A stretch of 64,000 nt of DNA from RBG-16-66-20 sp052386675 (GTDB lineage: Bacteria > Pseudomonadota > Gammaproteobacteria > Burkholderiales > SG8-39): the NCBI GenBank assembly GCA_052386675.1, contig JBQTJX010000068.1, forward strand, positions 10,143 to 74,142. Reading direction: 5' to 3'. The translations under genes and the position numbers were made by a program. Position 1 is the first letter of the stretch. The number at the start of each line of letters is the position of its first letter. This document shows, one piece after another, positions 41,909-52,910 of the stretch. A model generated the notes under the pieces. It saw nothing but the letters and a program-made list of their open reading frames with translations. It made no database searches and was not told where the DNA came from.

Positions 41909-44387
41909 CCTTGCGCTGTCGCGCCGCCTCGGCGCGGGCTCGAGGGGCCGGGTCCTGCTGTCGATGGCGGGCATCGCGCTCGGCGTCGCGCTCGGCTTCG
42001 CGGTGCACCTGGTCAACCGCGCCGCGGTGAACGAACTCGCCGCCGGCGTGCGCGCGCTCTCGGGGGAGGCTGACCTGGAGGTGCGCGGCGGCCGCGCCGG
42101 GTTCCCCGAGGCGCTGTATGCGGAGCTCTCCCGCCTGCCGGGCGTCGCGGTGGCGAGCCCGATCCTCGAAGTGGAGGCGGGGCTGCCCGGCGGCGGCACC
42201 CTGCGGGTGATCGGGGTGGACCCGCTGCGCGCCGCGCTGGTCCAGCCGGCCTTGCTGGGCGAAGATCCCGGACGGCGGCTGGAATTGCTAAAGCCCGACA
42301 CAGTGTTCCTCTCGGCCGCGGCGGCGCCGCTCGCACGCGACGGCAAGCTGCGCCTCGTCGCCGGCCTGGGCACCGTGGAGCTGCGCGTGGCGGACGCGCT
42401 GCCGGCTTCGTCGCTGCGCGGCGTCGCGGCGCTCACCGACGTCGCCACGGCGCAATGGCGCCTTGGACGGCAGGGCCAGCTCAACCGGATCGACCTGCGC
42501 CTCGCGCCGGGCATGGAAAGGGAAAAGCTGCGCGCCGACATCCAGGCCCGGCTGCCGGCGGGGGTCCATGTCTCGACCGTGGATGCGGTGGAGGAATCCG
42601 GCGCCAACCTGTCGCGCGCCTACCGCGTCAACCTGAACGTGCTCGCGCTGGTGGCTCTCTTCACCGGCGGCATCCTGGTGTTCTCGGCGCAGGCGCTGGA
42701 GGTCGCGCGCCGGCGCGGCGAGCATGCGCTGCTGCGCGTGCTCGGGTTGCAGGGCGGGGGCCTGTTCCGGCTGGTGCTGGCCGAGGCGGCGCTCATCGGC
42801 GCCGTGGGCAGCACGCTGGGCATCGCGCTGGGCTGGGGAATCGCGAAGGCGGCGGTGGAACTGGGCGGCGCGGACCTCGGCGCGGGCCTGTTCCGGGGCG
42901 TGCAGCCCGAGCTGATGTTACCGATCGGTAACATTCTGGCCTACTGGGCGGCCGGCATCGCGGTGGCGCTCGCCGGCGCCTGGCTGCCGGCGCTCGATGC
43001 GGCGCGCGTGCCGCCGGCGCAGGCGTTGCGCGCGGGCGACGGCGAACGCCTGTTCGAGCGCGCGGTCACGGTCGCCCCGGGCCTCGCGCTGCTCGCGGCA
43101 GGGGCCGCGCTGTCGCTGCTGCCCGCGCGGGCCTCGCCGCTGGAAGGCCTGCCGCTGCCCGGCTATGCGGCCATCGCCTGCCTGCTGGTGGGCGGCATCC
43201 TGCTCATGCCGTGGCTCGCGCGCGCCGCGCTCGATCACCTGCCGCTGCCGCGCAGGCCGCCGCTCGCGCTGGCGCTCGCGCAGCTGCGCGGCGCGCCGGG
43301 GCAGGCGATGGTGAGCCTCGCGGCCATCGTCGCCAGTTTTTCCCTCATGGTCGCGATGGCGATCATGGTGGCCTCGTTCCGCGATTCGGTGGACCGCTGG
43401 CTGGGCGCGGTGCTGCCCGCGGACCTGTACTTCCGCACCACGCATGCCGGCGAATCCGGATGGATAGAACCCGCGTTCGAAGATGACGTGCGAAAACTCC
43501 CCCAGATCTCGACGGTGGAGTTCCTGCGCAGCCAGCGCGTGCTGCTGGATCCGGCGAAGCCCGCGGTGGCGTTGCTCGCGCGTGACGGGACGGCGATGCG
43601 ATTCCCGCTGGCCGGGCGCATCCACGAACGCCGGGAGGGCGACCCGCCCGCGGCGTGGATCTCGGAGGCGGTGTCCGACCAGTATGCGAAGAAGCCCGGC
43701 GACCGGATCGACCTGCCGCTCGCCGGCAAGCCGCAGGCGTTCATCGTCGCCGGCGTATGGCGCGACTACGCGCGCCAGCATGGCGCCATCGTCATCGCGC
43801 GCGAAACCTACATTTCGCTCACCGGCGACCGGCGCTCGAACGACGCCGCGCTGTGGCTGGCGCCGGGCGCGACGCCGGACGCGGCGGCGCAGGCCCTGCG
43901 CGCACTGCCCGGCGGCAGGCAGCTGGAAATCTCCGGCCCGGGCGAGATCCGCAACGTGTCGCTGCGCCTCTTCGACCGCACCTTCGCGGTCACCTACGCG
44001 CTGGAGGCGGTGGCGGTGCTGGTGGGCCTGTTCGGCCTGTCCTCGAGCGTCGGCGCCATCGTGCTGTCGCGCCGGCGCGAGTTCGGCATGCTGCGCCACG
44101 TCGGCATGACGCGCGCCCAGGTGGGCGGCATGCTCGCGGCCGAGGGCGGGCTGCTCGCCGCGCTGGGCGTGGGCGCGGGCTTGCTGCTTGGGGCCGCCAT
44201 CAGCCTGGTGCTGGTCTACGTGGTCAACCGGCAGTCCTTCGGCTGGAGCATGGACCTGCACCCGCCCTGGGCGCTGCTGGGTGGCCTGTCCTGCGCGCTG
44301 GTCGCGCTCGCGGCCGTGGTGGCATGGGCTTCCGGACGCGAGGCGACGGGTATGGCGCCGGTGCGCGCGGTGCGGGAGGACTGGTGA
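41895..44387 (+). CDS. FtsX-type ABC transporter permease without adjacent ATPase
   Basis: This 830-aa inner-membrane protein has an N-terminal TM and periplasmic MacB-like domain, then FtsX cores around residues 245-375 (ALVALFTGGILVFSAQALEV, RRRGEHALLRVLG) and 455-490. A second periplasmic domain and a C-terminal FtsX core (AVLVGLFGLSSSVGAIVLS, RRREFGMLRHVGMTRAQVGG) follow. This double-FtsX layout fits lipid or lipoprotein-type transporters. The ATPase subunit that normally lies next door is absent. The downstream AttH/CrtC-like gene is the usual companion of such permeases. A palindrome copy lies inside the coding sequence. Confidence 0.87.
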   Translation: MFRLSLALSRRLGAGSRGRVLLSMAGIALGVALGFAVHLVNRAAVNELAAGVRALSGEADLEVRGGRAGFPEALYAELSRLPGVAVASPILEVEAGLPGGGTLRVIGVDPLRAALVQPALLGEDPGRRLELLKPDTVFLSAAAAPLARDGKLRLVAGLGTVELRVADALPASSLRGVAALTDVATAQWRLGRQGQLNRIDLRLAPGMEREKLRADIQARLPAGVHVSTVDAVEESGANLSRAYRVNLNVLALVALFTGGILVFSAQALEVARRRGEHALLRVLGLQGGGLFRLVLAEAALIGAVGSTLGIALGWGIAKAAVELGGADLGAGLFRGVQPELMLPIGNILAYWAAGIAVALAGAWLPALDAARVPPAQALRAGDGERLFERAVTVAPGLALLAAGAALSLLPARASPLEGLPLPGYAAIACLLVGGILLMPWLARAALDHLPLPRRPPLALALAQLRGAPGQAMVSLAAIVASFSLMVAMAIMVASFRDSVDRWLGAVLPADLYFRTTHAGESGWIEPAFEDDVRKLPQISTVEFLRSQRVLLDPAKPAVALLARDGTAMRFPLAGRIHERREGDPPAAWISEAVSDQYAKKPGDRIDLPLAGKPQAFIVAGVWRDYARQHGAIVIARETYISLTGDRRSNDAALWLAPGATPDAAAQALRALPGGRQLEISGPGEIRNVSLRLFDRTFAVTYALEAVAVLVGLFGLSSSVGAIVLSRRREFGMLRHVGMTRAQVGGMLAAEGGLLAALGVGAGLLLGAAISLVLVYVVNRQSFGWSMDLHPPWALLGGLSCALVALAAVVAWASGREATGMAPVRAVREDW
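42915..42934. repeat. CGATCG-centred perfect palindrome, variant (copy 3 of 4)
   Basis: ATGTTACCGATCGGTAACAT is a perfect 20-bp palindrome inside the permease coding sequence. It differs from the other copies by a symmetric A/T swap that keeps the palindrome intact, as expected if the symmetry itself is selected. Confidence 0.8.
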
Positions 44388-44397
44388 GGGGAAGCCC

Positions 44398-45480
44398 GTG
44401 AAACGCCGCTCGTTCCTTGCCGCGCCGCTCGCGCTGCTGCCGCTTGCCGCGCGCGCGCAGGGCGGCGATTCGCGCGTCGCGTTTCCGCCCGTCGTGCCCG
44501 GCTACCGCTTCAGCTTCCCGCGCGACCACGGCGCGCATCCGGATTTTCGCCAGGAGTGGTGGTACGTCACCGGAACGCTCCTCACGCCGCGCAACGAGGC
44601 ACTCGGTTTCCAGGTGACGTTCTTCCGCGCACGCCCGGATTTCACCACCGGCAACCCGGGGCAGATGGTGCCGCGGCAGATCATCCTCGCGCACGCCGCG
44701 CTTGCCGACCCCCGGCATGGCAGGTTGCGCCACGACGAGCGCGCGGGACGCGCCGCACTTGGCCTGGCGGGCGCCGCGGAGGGCGCGACGCGCGCCTGGG
44801 TGGACGACTGGCGCCTCGAGCTGGAGCGCAACGCCTGGCGCGCGCGCATCGCGGCGCGCGAGTTCGCCTTCGACCTCGTGCTGACCCAGACGCGCCTGCT
44901 GGTGGCGCACGGCGATTTCGGCTACTCGCGCAAGGGCCAGGGCGCGCTGGAGGCGAGCTACTACTACAGCGTCCCGCACCTGGCCGTGTCCGGGACCCTC
45001 GAGCGCGGCGGCGCGAAGGAGGCGGTGACCGGGCAGGCGTGGCTGGACCACGAGTGGTCCAGCCAGTACATGGCCACCGGCGCCGTGGGCTGGGACTGGA
45101 TCGGCATCAACCTGGAGGGTGGCGGCGCGCTCACGGCCTTCCGCATGCGCGATGCGGACGGACGGACGCTGTACGCGGGCGGCACGCTGCTCTCGCCGCG
45201 CGATGCGGCGCGGCAACTGCTGCCCGAGCAGGTCGCGTTCGCGCCGCAGCGGCGCTGGCGCTCGCCGCGCACCGGCGCGGAGTACCCGGTGGCGATGAAA
45301 GTCGCGGTGCTCGGGCGCGAATGGCTGGTGGAACCCGTGATGGACGACCAGGAACTCGATGCGCGCAGCAGCACGGGCACGATTTACTGGGAGGGGGCGG
45401 TGAGGGCGAGGCTGGACGGGGCGGTGGTGGGGCGGGGATACCTGGAACTGACGGGCTACTGGAGGCCGATGAAGATCTGA
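44398..45480 (+). CDS. AttH/CrtC lipocalin-like domain protein
   Basis: This 360-aa exported protein has a GTG start and a signal peptide with Arg pair (KRRSFLAAPLALLPLAARAQ). Hallmarks of the AttH/carotenoid 1,2-hydratase fold are RQEWWYVTGTLLTPRNEAL, GFQVTFFRAR, the central YYYSVPHLAVSGTLE, WLDHEWSSQYM and VGWDWIGINLEGGG. Relatives are hydratases or hydrolases working with FtsX-type ABC transporters in the envelope. It follows the permease by 10 bp, supporting a shared envelope-lipid role. Its stop overlaps the next start (TGATG). Catalytic activity is not shown. Confidence 0.85.
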   Translation: MKRRSFLAAPLALLPLAARAQGGDSRVAFPPVVPGYRFSFPRDHGAHPDFRQEWWYVTGTLLTPRNEALGFQVTFFRARPDFTTGNPGQMVPRQIILAHAALADPRHGRLRHDERAGRAALGLAGAAEGATRAWVDDWRLELERNAWRARIAAREFAFDLVLTQTRLLVAHGDFGYSRKGQGALEASYYYSVPHLAVSGTLERGGAKEAVTGQAWLDHEWSSQYMATGAVGWDWIGINLEGGGALTAFRMRDADGRTLYAGGTLLSPRDAARQLLPEQVAFAPQRRWRSPRTGAEYPVAMKVAVLGREWLVEPVMDDQELDARSSTGTIYWEGAVRARLDGAVVGRGYLELTGYWRPMKI

Positions 45481-47687
45481 TGGCGACGGCAGTCACCCGG
45501 ACGGATTCGACCGCGCGGCGCGTCACCGCGGCCGCCATCGGCGTGCTCGTGCTGGCCGCGCTGGTGGCCGGCGGCGGCGTATTTGTCCTCATGCAGCAGG
45601 CGCAGGTGCGCGCCATCGACAGCGCGCTGGCGGGCGCGCTGCAGGACCGGCGCCAGCTCCTGGATTCGCGGCTGCGGCTGCAAGAGTCGCGCGCCGAGGA
45701 TGTCGCCCAGCTCGCCGAGCTGCGAACTGCGCTTGGCAACAGGAATGCCCAGTTGCTGGAGGCGGTTCTCCGCCGGGCCGTGGGCGGCGAAGTCCTCGCG
45801 GTCTCGGTGCTTTCCGCATCGGGCGACCTGCTGGCGAGCGCCGGCGCGCCGCTGTCGTCGCACGCGCTCGCGTTTCCGCTCGCCACGCCCCTGGCCTCGG
45901 AGTTCCTTTGGGCCGGCCGGCCGGTGCTGCGGACCCGCGTGGAGGCGCGCAGGGACGGGCGGACGCTGGGCGTCGTGGTCGTCGAGCAGGTGATGAGGGT
46001 GGTCGCGGACATGATGGCGGCAGAGGTGGGAACCTGGCGAAGCGGCGAAATCGCGTTGTGCTTCGCGCGGGATGATCGGCTGCACTGCTTCCCGCAACGG
46101 CGCAACGCCCAGGTCGTGCAGGTGCGGCTGCGCGACGCGGAGGGCGGCCGGTTGCCGGCGGCGCTTGCGGCAGAGGGCCGCGAGGGCGTCGTGCGCACGC
46201 GCGACTCGCTGGGGTACGACGTGGTCGCGGCCTACGGACCGGTCGGCGACCTCGGCCTGCTGATGGCGGTGGAGGTGGATGCGGACGAAATCTCGGCGCC
46301 CCTGCGCCGGCAACTGCCGGGCGTGATCCTGCTCGCGCTCGGCGCCATCGGCCTCGGCGTCTGGTTGCTGCGGCGGAACGTGCAGCCGCTGGTGGCACAG
46401 GTGAGCCTCGCCGAGGCCGAGGCCCGCGTCGCGCAAGAGCAGATGCAGAAGATCGCGGACAACGTCCCCGCCGTGGTGGGCTACGTAGATGCGCAGCAGC
46501 GCTACCGGTTCGCCAACCGCGGCTATGCCGACTGGTTCGGCCTCGACCCCGGGAACATGGTCGGCAGGCGCATGGACGAGGTCTGGGATGCGGATCGCTT
46601 CGACAGGGCCAAGCCGTACGTCGAGCGGGCGCTGCAGGGCGAGGTGGTCGGGTTCGACGCGGCATTCGGCAGCGGCGGGACCAGGCGCACGGTCCATACC
46701 TCCTATGTGCCGGACTGGGGTCCGAATGAAACGGTGCGCGGCATGTTCGTCCTGTCCAGCGACGTGACCGAGATCACGCGGGCGCGAAAGGCACTCGATG
46801 CCGCCATGCAGCGCCTGGACCTCGCCCTGGACGCCTCCCGCGTCACGGTCTGGGAAACCGACCTGCGCAACGGCGAGACGGTGCTGAGCGAAGCCTGGGC
46901 CGACCTGCTCGGGCGGACGCCCGGGCAGACCCGCACCATGGTTGCGGAGCTGGCCGCGCTGGTGCATCCCTCGGAAATCGGCCAGTTGAGCCGCGAATCC
47001 AGGGACGTCGTGCTGGGCAAGCGGGAGGAGTACGCGGTCGAGCATCGCGTGCGCGCCGAGGGCGGGCACTGGAAGTGGATCCTCTCGCGCGGCAAGGTAA
47101 TCGAACGCGACCCGGTGACCGGCCACGCCCTGCGCATGATGGGCACCAACCTGGACATCACCGCGCGCAAGGCGGGCGAGCTGCGCCTGGAGCAGCTGGC
47201 GAACTACGACACGCTGACCGGTGCGGCGAACCGCAACCTGTTCTCCGACCGCCTGAAGCAGGCCATCGCGCGCTGCCGTCGCGGCAAGGGCCGCGCCGCC
47301 CTCCTGTACCTGGACATCGACAAGTTCAAGCGCATCAACGATTCGCTGGGCCACGCGGCGGGCGATGCGCTGCTGAAGGAATTCGCCGCGCGCCTGATGG
47401 CCTGCGTGCGCGCCACGGACACCGTGGGCCGCATGGGTGGGGACGAGTTCGCGGTGCTGCTGGAGGACGTGAGTGAGGAAGACGCCCCGGCCAGGATCGC
47501 GGAGAAAATCCTCGAGGCCATGCGCCAGCCGGTGGATGCCGACGGCAAAGCGGTGGTGGTGACCACCAGCATCGGCCTGGCGCTGTTCGACGGCGACGCC
47601 GATCCGGAGGCGCTCGCCAGGCGCGCCGACGCCGCGCTCTACGAGGCGAAGGCGGCAGGGCGCAATACCTACCGTGTGGGAGCCTGA
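45480..47687 (+). CDS. membrane PAS-PAS-GGDEF diguanylate cyclase
   Basis: This 735-aa signalling protein has TM1 at ~17-38, a periplasmic sensor to ~275, and TM2 at ~280-298 (VILLALGAIGLGVWLL). PAS1 follows at ~325-430 (VGYVDAQQRYRFANRGYADW), then a PAS_3-like PAS2 at ~440-560 (WETDLRNGETVLSEAW, GHWKWILSRGKVIERD) and a GGDEF domain at ~570-735. The active site is intact (GRMGGDEFAVLL), and an inhibitory RxxD (RATD) lies five residues before it, so it should make c-di-GMP with product feedback. No EAL domain is present. It is the last gene of the coupled run from 40245. Confidence 0.92.
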   Translation: MATAVTRTDSTARRVTAAAIGVLVLAALVAGGGVFVLMQQAQVRAIDSALAGALQDRRQLLDSRLRLQESRAEDVAQLAELRTALGNRNAQLLEAVLRRAVGGEVLAVSVLSASGDLLASAGAPLSSHALAFPLATPLASEFLWAGRPVLRTRVEARRDGRTLGVVVVEQVMRVVADMMAAEVGTWRSGEIALCFARDDRLHCFPQRRNAQVVQVRLRDAEGGRLPAALAAEGREGVVRTRDSLGYDVVAAYGPVGDLGLLMAVEVDADEISAPLRRQLPGVILLALGAIGLGVWLLRRNVQPLVAQVSLAEAEARVAQEQMQKIADNVPAVVGYVDAQQRYRFANRGYADWFGLDPGNMVGRRMDEVWDADRFDRAKPYVERALQGEVVGFDAAFGSGGTRRTVHTSYVPDWGPNETVRGMFVLSSDVTEITRARKALDAAMQRLDLALDASRVTVWETDLRNGETVLSEAWADLLGRTPGQTRTMVAELAALVHPSEIGQLSRESRDVVLGKREEYAVEHRVRAEGGHWKWILSRGKVIERDPVTGHALRMMGTNLDITARKAGELRLEQLANYDTLTGAANRNLFSDRLKQAIARCRRGKGRAALLYLDIDKFKRINDSLGHAAGDALLKEFAARLMACVRATDTVGRMGGDEFAVLLEDVSEEDAPARIAEKILEAMRQPVDADGKAVVVTTSIGLALFDGDADPEALARRADAALYEAKAAGRNTYRVGA

Positions 47688-48577
47688 CGGGCGGGCTGAC
47701 GCCGGAATGTGGACAAGCCCACCCCGGCCAGGATCAGCGCGATGCCGGCGAAGTGGAACCAGCGCGGATACTCGTCCAGGAACAGCATCGCCAGCACTGC
47801 TGCAATGCCGGGCATGAGGTGCATGGTGGCGCCGGCGCGTGCCGCGCCCAGGCGCTTGACGACGTAGTTCCAGCCGGCGTAGGCGAGCAGAAGCGAGCCG
47901 ATCGCGGAGTACAGCACCGCAAGTCCGCCCGGAACGGAGAGCGCGACCTTCTTCCCGGCCCACAGTTCCCACAGTACCCAGGGCGCCATCCAGAACAAGC
48001 CCATCACGCACACCACGGTAATGAACTCGGGCGTGTCGAGCGTATCGCGGCGCATGCGCAGGAACACGGTGTAGCAGCCCCACATCGCCATGGAGGCGAG
48101 CGCCAGCGCATCGCCGGCGTTGAAGGAGACCAGCGAGAAATTGCCCTGGGTGCCGATGAGCGACACGCCGCAGAAGGACACCAGCACGCCGGCCCACTGG
48201 CGCGCGGAGATGCGTTCGCCCAGCAGCGGCCGCGCCAGCAGCAGGATGAAGATGGGCGAGGTGGACAGGTACAGCGTGGCGCTGGTGGCGGTGGTGTAGT
48301 GCAGCCCCAGCCACTGGAAGGCGAGGTGCAGGCCGCCGCCCGCCCAGCCCAGCAGCAGCAGCGGTTTCCACTCGGGCCAGCCGCAGTGCGACAGCTTTTG
48401 CCCGATGACGCGCCAGCAGAACGGCGAGAGCAGCAGGATCACGACCACCAGCCGGCCCGCGGTGGCGAAACCGGGCGCGATTTCCTCGCGCACCGCGCGC
48501 GCGACGATCCAGTTTCCCGACCAGAGCAGCAGCGTGCCCGCGAGGATGATCCAGGGAGTGAATTTCACCGCCCGCAT
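47669..48577 (-). CDS. DMT superfamily (EamA) transporter
   Basis: This 302-aa membrane protein of about ten helices has two EamA repeats, e.g. WIILAGTLLLWSGNWIVARA at the N-terminus and PGGLAVLYSAIGSLLLAYAG in the second repeat. LVSFCGVSLIGTQGN closes the first repeat. It converges on the GGDEF gene with a 19-bp coding overlap and is divergent from the alpha/beta hydrolase gene with only 14 bp between starts. Substrate unknown. Confidence 0.88.
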   Translation of the reverse strand: MRAVKFTPWIILAGTLLLWSGNWIVARAVREEIAPGFATAGRLVVVILLLSPFCWRVIGQKLSHCGWPEWKPLLLLGWAGGGLHLAFQWLGLHYTTATSATLYLSTSPIFILLLARPLLGERISARQWAGVLVSFCGVSLIGTQGNFSLVSFNAGDALALASMAMWGCYTVFLRMRRDTLDTPEFITVVCVMGLFWMAPWVLWELWAGKKVALSVPGGLAVLYSAIGSLLLAYAGWNYVVKRLGAARAGATMHLMPGIAAVLAMLFLDEYPRWFHFAGIALILAGVGLSTFRRQPARQAPTR

Positions 48578-48591
48578 GCTAATCTGGATTG

Positions 48592-49347
48592 ATGCCGGGG
48601 ATCGACGTCGCTGGACACAATCTGAACTACGAATGGATCGGCGAAGGCGCGAGGTCGCTGGTTTTCCTGCACGAAGGCCTGGGCTCCATCCCGCAATGGC
48701 GCGATTTCCCGCAGCGCGTGGCGCGGGCCACCGGATGCCGCGCGCTGGTCTACGAGCGCTATGGCTACGGTCAGTCGGATGTTCTCGCCCAAGAGCGGGT
48801 TGCCACGGATTTCATGCACCGCGAGGCGCTCGAGGCGCTGCCCGCGCTGCTTCGGGCGCTGGCGGTGGAGAGCCCGGTGCTGGTGGGGCATTCCGACGGC
48901 GCCTCGATCGCGCTCATCCACGCCGGCGCCGGCCATCCAGTACAGGGTGTCGTCGCAATGGCCCCCCATGTGTTCGTGGAGGACATTTCCGTGCGCTCGA
49001 TCGCCGAGGCGGCGCGCGCGTTCGAAACGACCGACCTGCCGCAGCGCCTGGGCAAGTACCATAAGGATGCGCGCAGGACCTTCTACCTGTGGAACGACGC
49101 CTGGCTGGATCCGGACTTCCGCAAGTGGAACATCGAGGCTTCGCTCGCGGGCGTCCGCTGCCCGCTGCTCGCGATCCAGGGCGAGGCCGACCAGTACGGC
49201 AGCATGGCGCAGGTGGAGGCGATCGCAAGGCAGGCGGGCGGGCGCTGCGAAGTGCTGAAGCTGCGCGATTGCGGCCACTCGCCGCACAGGGACCAGCCGG
49301 AGAAGACACTGGAAGCCATCACGGCATTCGTCAAAGGGCTGGACTGA
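48592..49347 (+). CDS. alpha/beta hydrolase
   Basis: This 251-aa alpha/beta hydrolase has an oxyanion region LVFLHEGLGSIPQW, nucleophile elbow VLVGHSDGASIAL (Ser), acid in IQGEADQYGS and catalytic His in LRDCGHSPHRDQP. The GHSDG elbow is typical of small esterases and homoserine-lactone- or proline-iminopeptidase-like enzymes. The ATG is preferred over the adjoining TTG. An MFS transporter gene follows within 2 bp, so the hydrolase may act on a compound carried by that transporter (inference). Confidence 0.9.
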   Translation: MPGIDVAGHNLNYEWIGEGARSLVFLHEGLGSIPQWRDFPQRVARATGCRALVYERYGYGQSDVLAQERVATDFMHREALEALPALLRALAVESPVLVGHSDGASIALIHAGAGHPVQGVVAMAPHVFVEDISVRSIAEAARAFETTDLPQRLGKYHKDARRTFYLWNDAWLDPDFRKWNIEASLAGVRCPLLAIQGEADQYGSMAQVEAIARQAGGRCEVLKLRDCGHSPHRDQPEKTLEAITAFVKGLD

Positions 49348-49348
49348 C

Positions 49349-50569
49349 TTGAGCGTGGCCAAAGCGCAGTCCCTGGGCCAGAGCGCCCGCATCATCGGGC
49401 TGGTGGCGCTCGCGCACGGCCTGTCGCACTTCTACCAGATCGCCACCGCGGTGGTGTTCCCGCTCATCAAGGACGACCTGCAGGTGTCGTATGCCCTGCT
49501 GGGCGCGACGGTCGCGCTGTACTACACCGTCTCGGGCATCTGCCAGACGCTGGCCGGCTTCGCGGCGGATCGCTTTGGCGCGCGGCGCGTGCTGTTCGCG
49601 GGCCTGGCGCTGTCCACCGCCGGCGCGGTGCTGGCGGGCTCGGCGCACAGCTACGCCATGCTGCTCGTGGCCGCGGTGGTCGGCGGCATCGGCAACAGCG
49701 TGTTCCATCCCTGCGACTTCTCCATCCTGAACGCGCGCGTGGACAAGGCGCGCCTGGGCTACGCCTTTTCCTGGCACGGCATCGCCGGCTACCTGGGCTA
49801 CGCCGTGGCGCCGGTGTACAGCGTGGGCATGGCGGCGGCCTTCGACTGGCGCGGCGCGCTGCTGGGCGCGGCGGCGGTTGGCGCCGTGGTCATCCTTTGC
49901 CTCGCGTTGAACCGCGACTGGATCTACGTCGAGCCCTCCGACCGGCGCCGCGAAGCCGGCCACGGCGGGCTGGCCACGGACCTGAAGGTGCTCGCCTCGG
50001 CGCCGGTGCTGATGTGCTTCGGCTACTTCGTGTTCATCGCGGTCGCTTTCGTGGCGATGCAGAACTTCGGCATGGTGACCATGGGGATGCTCTACGGCGC
50101 CTCGCCCGCGCTGGCGTCCACCGCGCTTACCGCCTACCTGCTGGGTGGCGCCGCGGGCATTTTCACCGGCGGCTTCGTCGCCGTGCGCGCCACGCGCCAC
50201 GACCTGGTCGCGGTGAGCGGGATGGCGGCGAGCGCGGTCTTCATGTTCGTGCTGGCCTCGGTCTGGATCCCGGCGGCCATGCTGCCGGTGTTCCTCGCCG
50301 CCGCCGGCTTCGCCACCGGCATCACCAACCCGTCGCGCGACTTCATCGTGCGCGGGGCGACGCCGGCGGGCGCCACCGGCAAGGTCTACGGCTTCGTGTA
50401 CTCCGGGCTGGACGTCGGCTCGATGGTGACGCCGGTGTTCTTCGGCTGGCTGCTCGACCGCGGCCATGCCGACGCGGTGTTCTACACCGTGGTGGTGGCG
50501 CTGGTACTCACCATCGGCATGGTGTTGAACCTGCCGGTGCGCAAGCCCGCGGCTATTCCAGGTAGTTGA
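49349..50569 (+). CDS. MFS transporter
   Basis: This 406-aa major facilitator with twelve predicted helices starts at TTG or the GTG two codons later. Loop 2-3 motif AGFAADRFGARRVLFAG is clear, and the second half has GAAGIFTGGFVAVRATRH-like and VTPVFFGWLLDRG sequences. It resembles the fosmidomycin-resistance/sugar-phosphate-type branch rather than drug pumps, but this is a weak call. It follows the alpha/beta hydrolase directly and converges on the class II aldolase gene with a 17-bp overlap. Confidence 0.87.
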   Translation: MSVAKAQSLGQSARIIGLVALAHGLSHFYQIATAVVFPLIKDDLQVSYALLGATVALYYTVSGICQTLAGFAADRFGARRVLFAGLALSTAGAVLAGSAHSYAMLLVAAVVGGIGNSVFHPCDFSILNARVDKARLGYAFSWHGIAGYLGYAVAPVYSVGMAAAFDWRGALLGAAAVGAVVILCLALNRDWIYVEPSDRRREAGHGGLATDLKVLASAPVLMCFGYFVFIAVAFVAMQNFGMVTMGMLYGASPALASTALTAYLLGGAAGIFTGGFVAVRATRHDLVAVSGMAASAVFMFVLASVWIPAAMLPVFLAAAGFATGITNPSRDFIVRGATPAGATGKVYGFVYSGLDVGSMVTPVFFGWLLDRGHADAVFYTVVVALVLTIGMVLNLPVRKPAAIPGS

Positions 50570-51291
50570 CTTTCCTGCGCTCCAGCAGCCGCAGCAACGC
50601 GGGCCAGTCCTTCGTGGTGGAAGACCGTCCGGGGCGGACGAACTGGGCCGCGGCGTTGTCGCCGGCTTCCTTGGTCATCTGCAGCACGTTCTCCATGCCG
50701 CCGGCCATGGCGTCGACCTGGATCTGGCACGCGCAGTCCAGGTAATACATCAGCTCGAAGGCCTCGCGCACCGACTCGCCCAGCGTGAGCAGGCCATGGT
50801 TGCGCAGGATCATGGACTTGGACTTCGGCCCGAGGTCCTTCGCCAGGCGCTTGCGCTCTTCCATGTCCAGCGCGATGCCCTCGTAGGCGTGGTAGGTGAC
50901 CTCGCGCTGGATGCGCATGGCGTGCTGGCTGATGGGCAGCAGGCCGCATTTCATCGCGGACACCGCGACGCCGACGCGGGTGTGGGTGTGGAGCACGCAC
51001 ACCGCCTCGGGGCGCGCCTCGTGGATGCAGCCATGGATGACGAAGCCGGCCTCGTTGTAGCCGTAGCCCAAAGGGTCGTCCAGAACTTTTCCTGCATGGT
51101 CGATCCGGATCAGGTTCGAGGCCGTGATCTCGTCGAACATGAGGCCGTAGGGATTGATCAGGAACTCGTCGCTGCCGGGCAGGCGCGCCGAGAAATGGGT
51201 GTAGATCAGGTCGGTCCACTTGAACTGCGCCGCCAGCTGGTAGGCGGCGGCGAGGTCTACCCGCAGCTGCCACTCATCCTTGCTGACGCGG

Positions 51292-52277
<986 letters not shown>

Positions 52278-52281
<4 letters not shown>

Positions 52282-52910
52282 CTGAGGTCCAGCGCCCGCC
52301 TGCGGGTCAGGTCCACCATGCAGGCCTTGTGCGGCTCGCTCCCGGCGGCGCCGCGGCGCGCGCACTCGGCGGCGCGGTAGGCGAGGTAGGCCTCCGAACT
52401 GCGGCGGAAGATGCCGGCCTGGTTCTCGTTGCCGGCCCGGGCGTCGGCTTCGCGCGCATCCACGAACAGCCCCGAGTAGCGCATGGTGAGCTCCTGCTCG
52501 GCGACGATGAGCAGGGAATCCAGGCAGGAGGCGACCTCGGTGCTGCGCCGGCACTGGCCGAGGGAGGCGGTCTCCAGGCGCGGGATCCAGTAGAAGAACA
52601 CCGGTCGTTTCTCGTCGGCCAGCAGGCACACGAAGCTGAACTCCACCGGCACGCCCTGCGCATAGACGATGGCGCCCTCGCCGGAGAGCAGCGAACTCAC
52701 GAACTGGCTGCCGACCTTGCGGGTGTAGCGCTGCATGTCCAGGCCGGGTGCGTCGATGCGGACGGTCGGATTGCCGGCGCCGCCCTTGCGCACCTCGGCC
52801 TCGGCGTAGGCGCGGCAGGCCTGCACCGCGGGTCCGGCGTACTGCGCCAGGGCCGGTACAGCAGCGGACAGGAGGGCGAGCAGGGCGAGTAGAGGGAACA
52901 GCTTCTTCAT
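52278..52910 (-). CDS. secreted protein with LprI-like C-terminus
   Basis: This 210-aa exported protein has a signal peptide MKKLFPLLALLALLSAAVPALA. The mature part has several Cys residues, and its last ~60 residues (YLAYRAAECARRGAAGSEPH, then CMVDLTRRRALDL) resemble the LprI/DUF1311 helical domain known from lysozyme inhibitors. The middle (YTRKVGSQFVSSLLSGEGAI) matches no known family. It overlaps panE and dusA by 4 bp each, so it is translated as part of that operon although no functional link is clear. Confidence 0.75.

Noticed and set aside
45456..48371. 971-codon open frame on the minus strand opposite the GGDEF gene
   Set aside because: It lies antisense to a protein with intact TM, PAS and GGDEF domains and has no motif of its own; it is a GC-bias artefact. 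Only its right part is a shifted frame of the EamA gene.
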